Counted from the first letter of the stretch, positions 15,815-24,844 are shown. The stretch: DNA of 64,000 nucleotides from Arthrobacter sp. OAP107 (GCF_040546765.1 NZ_JBEPOK010000001.1:4960001-5024000), one strand, 5' to 3'. The notes: generated from the letters alone by a model not told the origin. Program-made: numbers and translations.

Positions 15815-16435
15815 TTACTCGGGGATTTTGGCGAGGGTTTCGCGTTCGGCGGCGATGGTGGTGTTCTCGCCGTGTCCGGTCCTGACGATGGTGTCCGCGG
15901 GGAGGGTGAGGAGCCGTTCGCGGATGGAGGTCAGGATGGTGGGGTAGTCGCTGTAGGAACGCCCCGTGGCGCCGGGTCCGCCGTTGAACAGGGTGTCGCC
16001 GGTGAACACGGTCCCCTCATCTTCGAGGTGGAAGCAGGTGGAGCCGGGTGAGTGGCCCGGGGTGTGGATCGCCTTGAGCGTGGCGCCGGCGACGCCGAAC
16101 TCGTCCCCGTCCTTGATCGCCTTATCGGGGGTGGTGCCGGGGTAAACCTGCTCCCAGAGGACCTGGTCCTCCGGGTTCAGCCACACCGGGGCACCCACGG
16201 CCCGGGCGAGTTCGCGGGCGGCACCGATGTGGTCGTTGTGCGCGTGCGTGAGCAGGACCGCCTTCACCTTCCGGCCGGCCACGGCGTTGATGATCGCGGC
16301 GGCGTCGTGCGGGGAATCAATGACCACGCATTCCTCATCGTTGCCCACGATCCAGACGTTGTTCTCCACATCCCAGGTCCCGCCGTCCAGCGAAAACGTC
16401 CCGGAGGTGACGAGGTTCTCGATCTTAACGCTCAT
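15815..16435 (-). CDS. Metallo-beta-lactamase-fold hydrolase
   Basis: 206 residues, a compact glyoxalase-II-like hydrolase. The metal motif THAHNDH (about residue 67) and later HTPGHSPGS and GDTLF provide the expected zinc ligands. Its ATG overlaps the opcA stop (ATGA). Related small MBL proteins sit beside the mycothiol-dependent formaldehyde/nitrosothiol reductase genes in other actinobacteria, so a role in hydrolysing a mycothiol or other thioester product of formaldehyde is plausible. The alternative is a 6-phosphogluconolactonase-like or general thioesterase role; the activity is unproven. Confidence 0.85.
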   Translation of the reverse strand: MSVKIENLVTSGTFSLDGGTWDVENNVWIVGNDEECVVIDSPHDAAAIINAVAGRKVKAVLLTHAHNDHIGAARELARAVGAPVWLNPEDQVLWEQVYPGTTPDKAIKDGDEFGVAGATLKAIHTPGHSPGSTCFHLEDEGTVFTGDTLFNGGPGATGRSYSDYPTILTSIRERLLTLPADTIVRTGHGENTTIAAERETLAKIPE

Positions 16436-17448
16436 GCGGACACCGCCATGTTGCCGACGGCCTCGTCAATGGTGATGCGCTCCGGGACAAATGAATCCAG
16501 CTCAGGGCTGCCCGACCCGTAACGGCCTTCTTGATACGTCCCGGAAACGGCCAGGCCACGAACCGTTTCACCGAAGACTTCGTCGGGGTCGAGCCGGCGG
16601 AGTTCCTCTGCGAGGCAGTCGCGGAGGCTGCGCCGCGGAAGGGAGATCCGTTGCGCGGGCTGGCCGGGCTGGGTGAGTTCGGCGACCGTGTGCCCGGGCC
16701 GGAACAGCCGGATGCTGCCGGACGTCTTGATCAGCTGGGCGCCCCGGATTCCGGTGCCGGGGGCGTCCGCGAGGATGCTGACCGGCACGTCCAGAGCCTG
16801 CGTGAGCCACGCCGCGAGCAGGATGGTGCTGGGCGAGTCTGAGGCTCCCTCGACGGTGACGGCGGTAATCGGGGTGTCGTCGGCCTGGTCCAGAACAGCA
16901 GCGAGCTTTATGCGCCAGTTCGTCAGCCGCGTCCAAGCCAGGTCGGTATCGCCTGCCGTATAGGTGTTCCGGATGTTCTCCAGCGCCCACCGCGGGTCCG
17001 CCGCATTGGCTGAGTCCGTGATCCGGCGGTGTGCAATCCGTCCAATGGAGGTTTGGCTGGCATTCGCCGGTGCCCCGTTCGGCCACCAGGCCACGATCGG
17101 GGCGTCGGGCAGGAGCAGCGCGGCGACGAGGGACTCGCTTTCCTCGGCGAGTTCACCGAAGCCGCGCAGCACGATGACCTCCGACGCGCCCGCGTCGCCG
17201 CCGACCCGGAGCTGGGCGTCCAGGCGGGCGGGTTCCTCCGGCGAACCGGCGGCCAGCACGATGATCCGGCAGGGGTGCTCGCGGCTGGCCTCATTGGCCG
17301 CCTCGATGGCTTCCTCTTCCAGTCCTGACTTTGTGATGACCACCAGGGTCAGGACGCGGCCAAGGGCGATCACGCCGCCCTGCGCGCGCAGGGACTGGAT
17401 CTTCTTGGCAACGGCAGAGGTGGTGGTGTTGGGGAGATCTACAATCAT
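16432..17448 (-). CDS. opcA: Glucose-6-phosphate dehydrogenase assembly protein OpcA
   Basis: 338 residues matching the actinobacterial/cyanobacterial OpcA family, needed for assembly or full activity of G6PDH. Seen: the family start IVDLPNTTTS, the AWWP motif (IVAWWPNGAP) near residue 120, and the conserved C-terminal DEVF region. It overlaps zwf upstream and the MBL gene downstream by four bases each, so zwf-opcA-MBL is a tightly coupled operon. It feeds the oxidative branch that would burn hexulose carbon to CO2 in a dissimilatory RuMP cycle. Confidence 0.93.
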   Translation of the reverse strand: MIVDLPNTTTSAVAKKIQSLRAQGGVIALGRVLTLVVITKSGLEEEAIEAANEASREHPCRIIVLAAGSPEEPARLDAQLRVGGDAGASEVIVLRGFGELAEESESLVAALLLPDAPIVAWWPNGAPANASQTSIGRIAHRRITDSANAADPRWALENIRNTYTAGDTDLAWTRLTNWRIKLAAVLDQADDTPITAVTVEGASDSPSTILLAAWLTQALDVPVSILADAPGTGIRGAQLIKTSGSIRLFRPGHTVAELTQPGQPAQRISLPRRSLRDCLAEELRRLDPDEVFGETVRGLAVSGTYQEGRYGSGSPELDSFVPERITIDEAVGNMAVSA

Positions 17449-19001
17449 GGCCTTCTCCAGGTGCGTCCGTCGCGGGTGAGCAGCTCGTCAGCCGAGGCAG
17501 GCCCCCAGCTTCCGGGCGCGTAGGGCTCGGGCTGGTTAGGCAGGGATGCCCAGTACTTCTCGAACGGGTCCAGGATTTTCCAGGACAGTTCCACCTCCTG
17601 GTGGCGAGGAAACAGTGGTGGCTCGCCGAGGAGCACGTCCAGGATCAGCCGTTCATACGCTTCGGGGCTGGACTCGGTGAACGAGTGCCCGTAGCCGAAG
17701 TCCATGGTCACGTCCCGGACTTCCATCTGGGTGCCGGGGACCTTGGAGCCGAACCGGATGGTGGCGCCCTCGTCGGGCTGGACCCGGATGACTACCGCGT
17801 TCTGCCCGAAATCGTCGTCGCTGTGGTCGCGGAAGAGCAGGTTCGGTGCCCGCTTGAAGACCACCGCGATCTCGGTGACGCGGCGTCCGAGCCGCTTGCC
17901 GGCCCGCAGGTAGAACGGAACGCCGTTCCAGCGGCGGGTGTTGATGTCCACGCGGATCGCGGCATACGTTTCGGTGGTCGAGTCCGCCGGGATGCCCTCT
18001 TCTTCGAGGTATCCCTGGACCTGCTCGCCACCCTGCCAGCCGCCGGTGAACTGCCCGCGTGCGGAATGCGTGGACAGGTCATCCGGGAGCTGGACCGCGG
18101 CGAGAACCTTTTCCTTCTCGGCACGCAGGTCAGCGGCATTAAAGGAGATGGGTTCCTCCATTGCTGTCAGGGCGAGCAGCTGCAGCAGGTGGTTCTGGAT
18201 GACATCGCGGGCTGCACCCACGCCGTCGTAATACCCCGCGCGGCCGCCGGTGCCGATGTCTTCGGCCATGGTGATCTGGACGTGGTCCACATACTTGGCG
18301 TTCCAGAGCGGTTCGAAGAGCTGGTTGACGAAGCGCAGGGCCAGGATGTTCTGGACCGTCTCTTTGCCGAGGTAATGGTCAATGCGGAACACGGAATCGG
18401 CCGGGAAAACCGACTCAACAATGTTGTTGAGCTGCCTTGCTGATTCGAGGTCGTGGCCAAACGGCTTTTCAATGACCACCCGCCGCCATGTCTCGCCCTC
18501 GGCCTGCGCCAGGCCGTGCTTCGAGAGCTGCCGGCAGACCAGTTCAAAGGCCTTCGGTGGGATGGACAAGTAGAACGCGTGGTTGCCCCGTGTACCGCGC
18601 TGCTCGTCCAGTTCGGCCAGGGTGTCGGAAAGCCGCCCAAAGGCGGCGTCGTCGTCGAAATCACCCTGGAGGTAGCGGATGCCCTCGGAGAGCTGGTTCC
18701 ATACCGCCTCGGAAAACGGCGTACGGGAATATGCCTGGACGGACTCCTTGATCGCGGCCGTGAGGTCCTCATTCGTCCGGTTCTGCCGGCCGAAGCCCAC
18801 CAGCGCAAAGCTCGGCGGCAGGAGTCCCCGGTTTGCGAGGTCATAGACGGCGGGCAAGAGTTTCTTGCGTGCCAGGTCTCCGGTTACGCCAAAGAGCACC
18901 AAGGACGATGGGCCCGCCACCCTGGACAGCCGGCGGTCGCGCGGGTCCCGGAGCGGATTCTGCCCGGACCTCACACTCGAATCAGGATAAGTAACAGACA
19001 T
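17445..19001 (-). CDS. zwf: Glucose-6-phosphate 1-dehydrogenase
   Basis: Makes 6-phosphogluconolactone with NAD(P)H. 518 residues, normal length; N-terminal Rossmann segment LFGVTGDLARKKLLP and active-site motif RIDHYLGKETVQN are intact. Operon with opcA and the MBL gene, and on the same strand as hxlBA just upstream, so it may receive read-through despite the terminator at 19356. gnd and pgl are not in the window. Confidence 0.97.
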   Translation of the reverse strand: MSVTYPDSSVRSGQNPLRDPRDRRLSRVAGPSSLVLFGVTGDLARKKLLPAVYDLANRGLLPPSFALVGFGRQNRTNEDLTAAIKESVQAYSRTPFSEAVWNQLSEGIRYLQGDFDDDAAFGRLSDTLAELDEQRGTRGNHAFYLSIPPKAFELVCRQLSKHGLAQAEGETWRRVVIEKPFGHDLESARQLNNIVESVFPADSVFRIDHYLGKETVQNILALRFVNQLFEPLWNAKYVDHVQITMAEDIGTGGRAGYYDGVGAARDVIQNHLLQLLALTAMEEPISFNAADLRAEKEKVLAAVQLPDDLSTHSARGQFTGGWQGGEQVQGYLEEEGIPADSTTETYAAIRVDINTRRWNGVPFYLRAGKRLGRRVTEIAVVFKRAPNLLFRDHSDDDFGQNAVVIRVQPDEGATIRFGSKVPGTQMEVRDVTMDFGYGHSFTESSPEAYERLILDVLLGEPPLFPRHQEVELSWKILDPFEKYWASLPNQPEPYAPGSWGPASADELLTRDGRTWRRP

Positions 19002-19046
19002 TGTTGCCTTCTAACTTTCGACAGGCAGTGCGCCGTCGACTGACGG

Positions 19047-19256
19047 TCACGAGAGAACTAGCTCACGAGTCTCCCCAAAGGGAACGGTGTCGCTAAGTGT
19101 GAGCGTGTACCGGCCCGGATCATGGCGGGTGACCAGAATCCCGGCAAACCGCTGGGGCGCCCGGCGGAGCAAGGCTTCTGCATCGTCGAGCAACTCGTAA
19201 AGCCGGACAGGATCATTAACGAGAATTTCCACGTACTCGGCGGCCTGAGCAGACAT
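19047..19256 (-). CDS. Small protein of unknown function between hxlA and zwf
   Basis: 69 residues, soluble, acidic, without recognisable domain. ATG at 19256 has GGGAAGG about ten bases upstream, codon use matches the neighbours, and it lies 45 bases before zwf. Sequence features: N-terminal helix EYVEILVNDPVRLYELLDDAEALL and a C-terminal stretch that could be beta strands. It could be a regulator or small subunit linked to G6PDH, but that rests on position only. Confidence 0.55.
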   Translation of the reverse strand: MSAQAAEYVEILVNDPVRLYELLDDAEALLRRAPQRFAGILVTRHDPGRYTLTLSDTVPFGETRELVLS

Positions 19257-19355
19257 GATGAACAGTTTCCTTCCCAGGGATCAGGGTCCCCCAATATGCA
19301 AACCCCTCATCCTCGGGGTGTGCTCTGTTGACTCCGTAGATGGGTCTTACTCCGT

Positions 19356-19395
19356 CGGTGGCGTCCCGCGGCCGCAAGGGCGCGGGACGCCACCG
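19356..19395 (-). terminator. Terminator of hxlBA
   Basis: Perfect 15-bp stem cggtggcgtcccgcg / cgcgggacgccaccg, loop gccgcaaggg, 12 bases after the hxlA stop. Confidence 0.85.
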
Positions 19396-19407
19396 TCAAT
19401 CGGCGAC

Positions 19408-20031
19408 CTAGACGATGGCTGCGCGGAGTTCCTTCGCGGCCAATGCGGGGTCGGCTGCACCGTAGATGGCGCCGCCGGCGACGGCGACATCGGCGCCGGC
19501 CTTCTGCACGTCACCGATGGTGGCGAGCTTCACGCCGCCGGCCACGGAGAACGGAACGCGGGCCTCGGCGCCGGCGCGGAGCAGACCGTTCAGGTCAAAG
19601 CCCGGCTTGGCCTGCTCGTCCAGGCCGGCGTGCATCTCGACGAACTTCGCACCCAGGGCGCGGACTTCCTTGGCCCGGGTGACCTTGTCCTCGATGCCGA
19701 TGAGGTCAACGACGACGCCCTTGTTGTGGGCCTGGGCTGCCTTGACCGCACCGGCAATGGTGGAGTCATCGGCGGCACCGAGCACGGTCACCAGGTCGGC
19801 GCCGGCCTTGAACGCGATGTCGGCCTCGAGCTCACCGGCGTCCATGGTCTTCAGGTCAGCGAAGACAACCTTGTCCGGATGGGCGTTCTTCACCGCGGTG
19901 ATGACGGACAGGCCTTCGGCCTTGATCAGCGGGGTGCCCAGTTCGATGATGTCAACGTGCTCGGCAACCTTGCCGGCCAGCTCGAGGGCAGCTTCGGTGG
20001 TCAGGAGGTCAATGGCAACTTGGAGCTTCAT
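19408..20031 (-). CDS. hxlA: 3-hexulose-6-phosphate synthase
   Basis: Condenses formaldehyde with ribulose 5-phosphate, the entry step of the RuMP cycle. 207 residues, one domain, a TIM barrel of the orotidine-decarboxylase superfamily: AIDLL at the start, FADLKTMD with the metal/catalytic Asp-x-Lys-x-x-Asp cluster (about 58-64), VDLIGI, and the phosphate-binding AGG and AVAGGAIYG segments. It follows hxlB by 90 bases. Family members can be confused with 3-keto-gulonate-6-phosphate decarboxylase, but pairing with hxlB settles the call. Confidence 0.95.
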   Translation of the reverse strand: MKLQVAIDLLTTEAALELAGKVAEHVDIIELGTPLIKAEGLSVITAVKNAHPDKVVFADLKTMDAGELEADIAFKAGADLVTVLGAADDSTIAGAVKAAQAHNKGVVVDLIGIEDKVTRAKEVRALGAKFVEMHAGLDEQAKPGFDLNGLLRAGAEARVPFSVAGGVKLATIGDVQKAGADVAVAGGAIYGAADPALAAKELRAAIV

Positions 20032-20121
20032 GATGTTTTGTTTCTTTCTGTAGGGAACTGCAATTGAGTGTGGAAAACGTTGGTTGAGGAACTGAAGGCC
20101 CCGGTACCCCGGGGTTTGCGC

Positions 20122-20721
20122 TTACTCGAGGTTGGCGTGGCGCAGCCACAGCTCCTCCGCCGGCTGGGCGTCGTTGTCCCAGAGGGACTGGAAGATGGCC
20201 TCGGTGGCAACGAAAAGTACCTGCTCGAAGAGGGACCCGGCGTACTGGCGGGAAACGCTGGTGCCGTGGTCGGTCTTCTGGGCGGCGGGAATGACCACCA
20301 CTGCGTCGGCAAGGCCGGCGAGCGGTGAATCCGGGTTGGTGGTGAACGCGGCAATCCGCGCTCCGGCCTTCGCTGCGGTTTCCGCTGCCTTGACCACTCC
20401 AGAGGTGGTTCCCGATCCGGAGGCTACCAGGAGCAGGTCGCCGGAGGCGATGGCGGGCGTAGTCGTGTCGCCGGCGACGTGGACGTTCAGGCCCAAGTGC
20501 ATCAGCCTCATCGCGGCCATGCGCAGGACCAGGCCGCTGCGGCCAGCTCCGGCAACGAAAATTCGGCCTGTCAGACTGATGTGGCGCGCCAGGCTGGCTA
20601 CCTGCTGTTCATCGATTTTGGCCGCCGTGGCCGCGATCTCGTCCCTGACGAGGGACAGGTTGCGGACAATGTCGTCTGTGGTGCTGTACACAGTGCTCGT
20701 CGCGGTTGCTGTCGGATTCAC
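20122..20721 (-). CDS. hxlB: 6-phospho-3-hexuloisomerase
   Basis: Isomerises 3-hexulose 6-phosphate to fructose 6-phosphate. 199 residues, single SIS domain: GRIFVAGAGRSGLVLRM, then SGSGTTS as the sugar-phosphate loop, and a C-terminal helical tail. GTG at 20721 is chosen from AAGGGAAC upstream. The first eight residues (VNPTATAT) and the leader DNA match those of tkt, suggesting the gene acquired its 5' end by copying from tkt or the reverse. First gene of the hxlB-hxlA operon. Confidence 0.95.
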   Translation of the reverse strand: MNPTATATSTVYSTTDDIVRNLSLVRDEIAATAAKIDEQQVASLARHISLTGRIFVAGAGRSGLVLRMAAMRLMHLGLNVHVAGDTTTPAIASGDLLLVASGSGTTSGVVKAAETAAKAGARIAAFTTNPDSPLAGLADAVVVIPAAQKTDHGTSVSRQYAGSLFEQVLFVATEAIFQSLWDNDAQPAEELWLRHANLE

Positions 20722-20802
20722 GATTGTTCCCTTCGATTCGGCCATCGGCCGGTGTCGGCCGAGTGGATGCGTGCTGGTTGATATCCATGATTGCGAAGCG
20801 AA

Positions 20803-20875
20803 CGGGCAGGGGTAACACTGTTTTCTGACGGTTCTGACTACCCTTAAGGATTGGTAGCCGGCCTATAACGGGTAG
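20803..20875 (-). promoter_or_regulatory. RuMP-type control block upstream of hxlB
   Basis: Holds aacactgttttctgacggtt, identical to the tkt block, and GGGTAG/CTACCC-type repeats (cgggcag 20803, ctaccc 20848, ggtagcc 20853, cgggtag 20869). Homology to the tkt leader runs over about 165 bases through the GTG start. Confidence 0.65.
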
Positions 20876-20980
20876 AGCGGGGGGGAAGGCAAAAGGCTCT
20901 CCGGCACATCAAAGGCCCTTAAGTACTCCCGGACTGTAGTATTAGCCCCAACCCGTAGCCCATCTCCGGAGCGCAGACTT

Positions 20981-21754
20981 TTGTCCTCGCCGACCCCCTT
21001 CGAGTCGCAGATATATCGGTCCCTGCCCGAGATCGAGCGGGCCGATGCGATTGTCGACAGGATTTCCACGGCGATCTCACTCGGGCTGCTCAAGGTGGGT
21101 GAACGTTTGCCCCCTGAAGCGGCTCTCTCTGAGATGTTCGGGGTCGGCGGCGCGACCCTTCGCGAGGCGTTAGGCGCGCTGCGGGAGCGGGGCATCGTTG
21201 AGACGCGCAGAGGCCGGAGCGGAGGATCCTTTGTCGTCCGCCAGCCCCAGAGCCAGACCGACGCCATCCGGGAGTGGTTCCTGTCGACGTCCATCTCTGA
21301 AATACGCGACATCGGCGACGAACATTCGGCCATAGCCGCCACAACAATCCGGCTGGCATGCGAACGCGCGGAAGCACACGACTTCGAGCGCCTCCAGGAA
21401 CTTGCGCGTGCACTGGTTCTGGCCAGGACCCCTGAAGTCCGCGCATCTGCCGACAGCCGTTTCCATATCGAGCTGGCAGTATCAGCGCAGTCACCGAGGC
21501 TGGCCAACGCCGAAATCCGGCTTCAGGAAGAGTCAGTTCAACAGCTGTGGGCCCCCCTCGGCGTACCACTTGACCCCGAAACGGCAACCGCAGAACACTT
21601 GGAGTTGGTCCGGGCAGTGGCCCAAGACCAACCCGAAAGGGCCCAGAAGCTGGCACTTGAGCACATCAGGCGGAATATTTTTCACCTCATCGACACGAAA
21701 CTGACCCTCGGTTACAGCCAATCAATTCAGGAACCCAATGAAGCCCGACACTGA
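20981..21754 (+). CDS. GntR-family (FadR subfamily) regulator
   Basis: 257 residues: winged helix at about 20-90 (LPPEAALSEMFGVGGATLREAL, then GIVETRRGRSGGSFV) and an all-helical FCD-type ligand domain beyond residue 110. It starts at a TTG; no strong ribosome site helps choose. The 3' end overlaps the Cache-domain gene by 17 bases, so they are co-expressed. It is divergent from hxlB and upstream of permease 3. The partner protein suggests it responds to a small ligand, perhaps the permease substrate. Confidence 0.87.
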   Translation: MSSPTPFESQIYRSLPEIERADAIVDRISTAISLGLLKVGERLPPEAALSEMFGVGGATLREALGALRERGIVETRRGRSGGSFVVRQPQSQTDAIREWFLSTSISEIRDIGDEHSAIAATTIRLACERAEAHDFERLQELARALVLARTPEVRASADSRFHIELAVSAQSPRLANAEIRLQEESVQQLWAPLGVPLDPETATAEHLELVRAVAQDQPERAQKLALEHIRRNIFHLIDTKLTLGYSQSIQEPNEARH

Positions 21755-22451
21755 AGTCGTCCATGCTGCCAAGGCCCTCACTTCGTGGACCAACGGCGTC
21801 TCCACAGAGATCGAGGAACTTTCCAGAAACGTTGCGTCGCTGCTTGAACGAAATCTCGTCGGCAAGTCCAAGGTCGATAAGGCTGCCTTGGCCGGGCTGG
21901 ACAAACTCTCACAGGAGTTCCTGGCAAAGAACTCTTTCGCCGTAGGCGCCGGGACGTTCTTCGCCCATGAATCGGTTGAGGAGGGCGGCCGGGCCCTGGA
22001 ATGGTGGTCCCGCAAGAGTTCCGGTGCAGTCGGCAGGCTGGATTTTGACCTGACTCCGGGCAGCAACCGGTTCTACGACTATGAGAAGCTGCCCTATTTC
22101 TCGACGGCCGCCTCCACCGGTGAACAGACCCTCTGGGGCCCGTACATCGACTATCTCGGCTTCGAGGAATACATTCTGACGTTCACTGCACCTTTTTCAG
22201 TCCACGGAACCTTCACGGGGGTCGTGGGATGCGACATCCGGCTCAAGGACCTGGAGCCCCTTATCATGCCGCACTTGCGCGGCATCCCGGGCGATGCCGC
22301 GCTGGTCAACGCCAGTAACCGCGTCATTCTCGGCAACTCGGGGATGTACCTGGTTGGCGAGCGGATCAAATCCGGATCTCCGCAGCAGCAGCGTATGGCA
22401 CTGGATGTTCCGCACCTGGGACTCTCGTTGATCTACACCGCATCGCCGTAA
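21738..22451 (+). CDS. Cache-domain ligand-binding protein
   Basis: 237 residues, no signal peptide or membrane segment. N-terminal helices (about 1-65), then a PDC/Cache fold with FDLTPGSNRFYDYEKLPYF, WGPYIDYLG and the hallmark VVGCDIRLKDLEPLI. Cache domains normally sense ligands outside the cell; here the protein is soluble and encoded in a 17-base overlap with a GntR regulator, so it may bind a ligand in the cytoplasm and act with the regulator. No enzyme motif is seen. Confidence 0.78.
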   Translation: MKPDTEVVHAAKALTSWTNGVSTEIEELSRNVASLLERNLVGKSKVDKAALAGLDKLSQEFLAKNSFAVGAGTFFAHESVEEGGRALEWWSRKSSGAVGRLDFDLTPGSNRFYDYEKLPYFSTAASTGEQTLWGPYIDYLGFEEYILTFTAPFSVHGTFTGVVGCDIRLKDLEPLIMPHLRGIPGDAALVNASNRVILGNSGMYLVGERIKSGSPQQQRMALDVPHLGLSLIYTASP

Positions 22452-22508
22452 CGTCCTCCACCAAGGCGGCCGCGTTGCTGCCGCGCGAACTGATAGAAAA
22501 CATTCAGT

Positions 22509-22516
22509 GTTGCAAC
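22509..22516. promoter_or_regulatory. GTTGCAAC palindrome
   Basis: Perfect 8-bp palindrome followed by tttttt; the variant gttgcagcttta recurs at 22737. Possible operator of the neighbouring GntR protein. Confidence 0.35.
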
Positions 22517-22764
22517 TTTTTTGGGGCACCCGTGCACGGGCGGGCAAGGAGCCGAATTGCGTAAGGGCGACTGCCACTTAGGCTACCGCACCACTGCCGC
22601 AATTCCGGCTAGTTTTCGCCACCGGAAGCCCGACGCCGGCCACCCGGCTGAGTGAAAAATGTCGGCCCAGGGTGGCACCCCCCATCACGGCAGTGGATCC
22701 GGGACAGCGACACATTGATCGAAAAAAAGCTATTGCGTTGCAGCTTTAAGGAGTAATCTTCGAA

Positions 22765-22778
22765 GTGATCTGTTTCAC
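22765..22778 (+). promoter_or_regulatory. GTGA-N6-TCAC site upstream of permease 3
   Basis: gtgatctgtttcac, followed by ag, is the closest match in the window to TGTGA-N6-TCACA and ties permease 3 to the dmm and amine oxidase promoters. Confidence 0.55.
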
Positions 22779-23014
22779 AGGAGGGCCTGACGCGTGGGGT
22801 GCGCTGCAGGCTCGGAAGCCTTCAGCTCGAAGAATCCGGCGCTAAACAGCCGGCTCCCGAGCTTGGAGAGGGATTCACCGATATCGGTTTTGCTTTCAGG
22901 TAGTTCACTGTCGAACCACACCTGAACCAGCAGCGGAACCGGACGAAGGTGTCGTATTCGGGAAGAGCTTCCTCAGCCGGCCTGCCAATTACGCAGGACC
23001 TGGACAAGAATCTG

Positions 23015-23030
23015 ACAACTTTTACGTTGT
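23015..23030. promoter_or_regulatory. ACAAC-N6-GTTGT inverted repeat at permease 3
   Basis: Ends 15 bases before the ATG and touches the ribosome-binding site GGGAGA, a position suited to repression. Confidence 0.4.
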
Positions 23031-23045
23031 TTAAGGGAGATTGTT

Positions 23046-24530
23046 ATGAGCGAAAATCGTATGGATGGGGGCGACGGCCTGGAAAGGTCGATTGACTGGA
23101 AGCAGGGCCTGGCCATTGCGCTGGGTGTACCCCTGCTGATTTTGCCCTCCTTGGGCTACCTTCCGATGTACTTGTCGGCCGCCGCAATCCTTATTTGGGG
23201 ACTGTCGGTCATTCAGGGCTTCTTTCAGAACGCCGCGTACGCTGAAATGGCCACCACATTCCCCAAGGCTTCCGGCCTTCCGGGCTTTGCGCAGCACGTA
23301 TTTCGCACCGAGAACTATCAGGGCAAGTACGACAAGAGCAAGCTGATCGGAGGCTTTAGCGCATGGAGCTATTGGTTCGCCTGGACCCCCGTACTGGCGA
23401 TCTTCTCCATCCTGGTCGGCAGCTACCTGCACGGACTCTTTCCCGTGCTGGGCGAAATGTTTACCGAGAATCAGCTCGCCCTTATGACAGGCGTGGTCAT
23501 TTTCGGGGGGTTGTTCGTGGTCAACTGGTTCGGCCTCAAGGACGGCGCCACCCTGGGTTACATCCTGGCTGCGTTTTCCCTGATACCGCTGATTGTCCTG
23601 ACCGTGGCGCCCTTTGCCACCGGACACGTTGAGCTGACCAACATCACAGGCAGTTGGCTGCCCGCCGACTGGTCCTGGGACATGCACCACATCCTGATTC
23701 TCCTGGGTATCTTTGCGATCGCGCAGTGGAGCGCCTGCGCGTGGGAAACGGCAGCCATCTACGGCCCGGAATACAAGAATCCAGCCAAAGACGTCTCCAA
23801 AGCGCTCTTTGCCTGCGGCATCATCTGCTTCTTCTCGTTCGTACTGGTGCAGGCTGCAGTTATCGGCGTGCTCGGCGTTGACGGCGTACTGGACCAGCCT
23901 GTCTCGCCCCTGATTCCGGTGGCCCACGCCGTCTTCGGCGAAGCCGGTTCCATGATCACCATCATCATGCTGATCGCCGCAATGGTTCTGATCATCCAAA
24001 CGGCCTATCTGGGCTCCTCCCGCGCCATGCACTCCATGGCGGTCGAAGGCAACCTCCCAAGGTCCCTGGGCAAAACGAATCGCCACGGCACTCCGTTCAT
24101 TGCCATGCTGGTCATCGGAGCCTTCAACCTGGTGCTGATCTTCATGGGCAACCCTGCGGCAATCGTCGCGGCATCAGCCATTGGCTACACCTGCGCAAAC
24201 GGCATCAGCCTGTTCGCCTATGTCAGGGCCAAGAAGCACCCTGCCTTCGCCGCCCTGGAACGGCCCTTCAAGGCACCCAGAGGCTGGAAAAACGTCGCCA
24301 TGCTCTTTGGCCTGTTCAATCTGCCCCTGTGCCTGGTCGGCGTGGTCTACCTGAACAGCCTGGAGATCGGCTGGACCCCGACCTGGGTCGGCTTCATCGT
24401 ACTGGCACTGTACATACCCATATGGTTCTATTCCCAGAATGAAACGAGGCGCGCGAACCACAAAGCGGCCACGGCTCGCGCGCTAAATCATGATGCCGCG
24501 GATCTGGAGAACGCTTCCAGCCCGCAATGA
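23046..24530 (+). CDS. APC-family permease, candidate amine importer 3
   Basis: 494 residues with about 12 membrane helices; the segment SACAWETAAIYGPEYKNP and the cytoplasmic loop EGNLPRSLGKTNRHGTP are typical of glutamate:GABA-like APC carriers. ATG follows GGGAGATTGTT. It is preceded by a long regulatory spacer and followed by a strong terminator, so it is a single-gene unit between the GntR/Cache pair and the dimethylamine module. Dimethylamine or trimethylamine-related amines are plausible substrates by position only. Confidence 0.88.
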   Translation: MSENRMDGGDGLERSIDWKQGLAIALGVPLLILPSLGYLPMYLSAAAILIWGLSVIQGFFQNAAYAEMATTFPKASGLPGFAQHVFRTENYQGKYDKSKLIGGFSAWSYWFAWTPVLAIFSILVGSYLHGLFPVLGEMFTENQLALMTGVVIFGGLFVVNWFGLKDGATLGYILAAFSLIPLIVLTVAPFATGHVELTNITGSWLPADWSWDMHHILILLGIFAIAQWSACAWETAAIYGPEYKNPAKDVSKALFACGIICFFSFVLVQAAVIGVLGVDGVLDQPVSPLIPVAHAVFGEAGSMITIIMLIAAMVLIIQTAYLGSSRAMHSMAVEGNLPRSLGKTNRHGTPFIAMLVIGAFNLVLIFMGNPAAIVAASAIGYTCANGISLFAYVRAKKHPAFAALERPFKAPRGWKNVAMLFGLFNLPLCLVGVVYLNSLEIGWTPTWVGFIVLALYIPIWFYSQNETRRANHKAATARALNHDAADLENASSPQ

Positions 24531-24547
24531 TCTGACGTGACAAGGAC

Positions 24548-24586
24548 AGGAAGGCGAGGCCGTTAGGGAAACGGCCTCGCCTTCCT
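24548..24586. terminator. Terminator of permease 3
   Basis: 17-bp stem aggaaggcgaggccgtt / aacggcctcgccttcct with a five-base loop, 17 bases after the stop codon. Confidence 0.9.
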
Positions 24587-24844
24587 GCCTTCCGCCTGCG
24601 TTGCCCGGGTACCGCCCTCACGGCCGCCCAACGGATACTTCCCCAACCGGAGCTTTTAGCCGCCCTCAGCCATTGACCCATCCCCCGGCCAGGCAGCTGT
24701 TCCCTCGCAGCCGTCCGCAACTGCGGGCTTACCGCATGAACCCGGTTGGCTGCGACGTAATAGTGACTCATCGCACAGATTTATATAAAAAAGGCTGGAC
24801 TAGATGAATTACGAGGAGTAGGTTTGCTTTTGGGACGAAGATGC

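Larger units (their letters stand above)
22452..23045. other. Non-coding region upstream of permease 3
   Basis: 594 bases, lower GC, no gene with credible codon use. It contains palindrome GTTGCAAC (22509-22516), its variant GTTGCAGC (22737-22744), the GTGA-N6-TCAC site at 22765, and ACAAC-N6-GTTGT (23015-23030) next to the ribosome site. These are candidate GntR operators. Confidence 0.6.

Noticed and set aside
22822..23007. 61-residue minus frame upstream of permease 3
   Set aside because: No ribosome site and no family resemblance; lies in a regulatory spacer.
24601..24807. 68-residue frame in the dmm control region
   Set aside because: No ribosome site, unusual amino acid mix, and overlap with regulatory elements.
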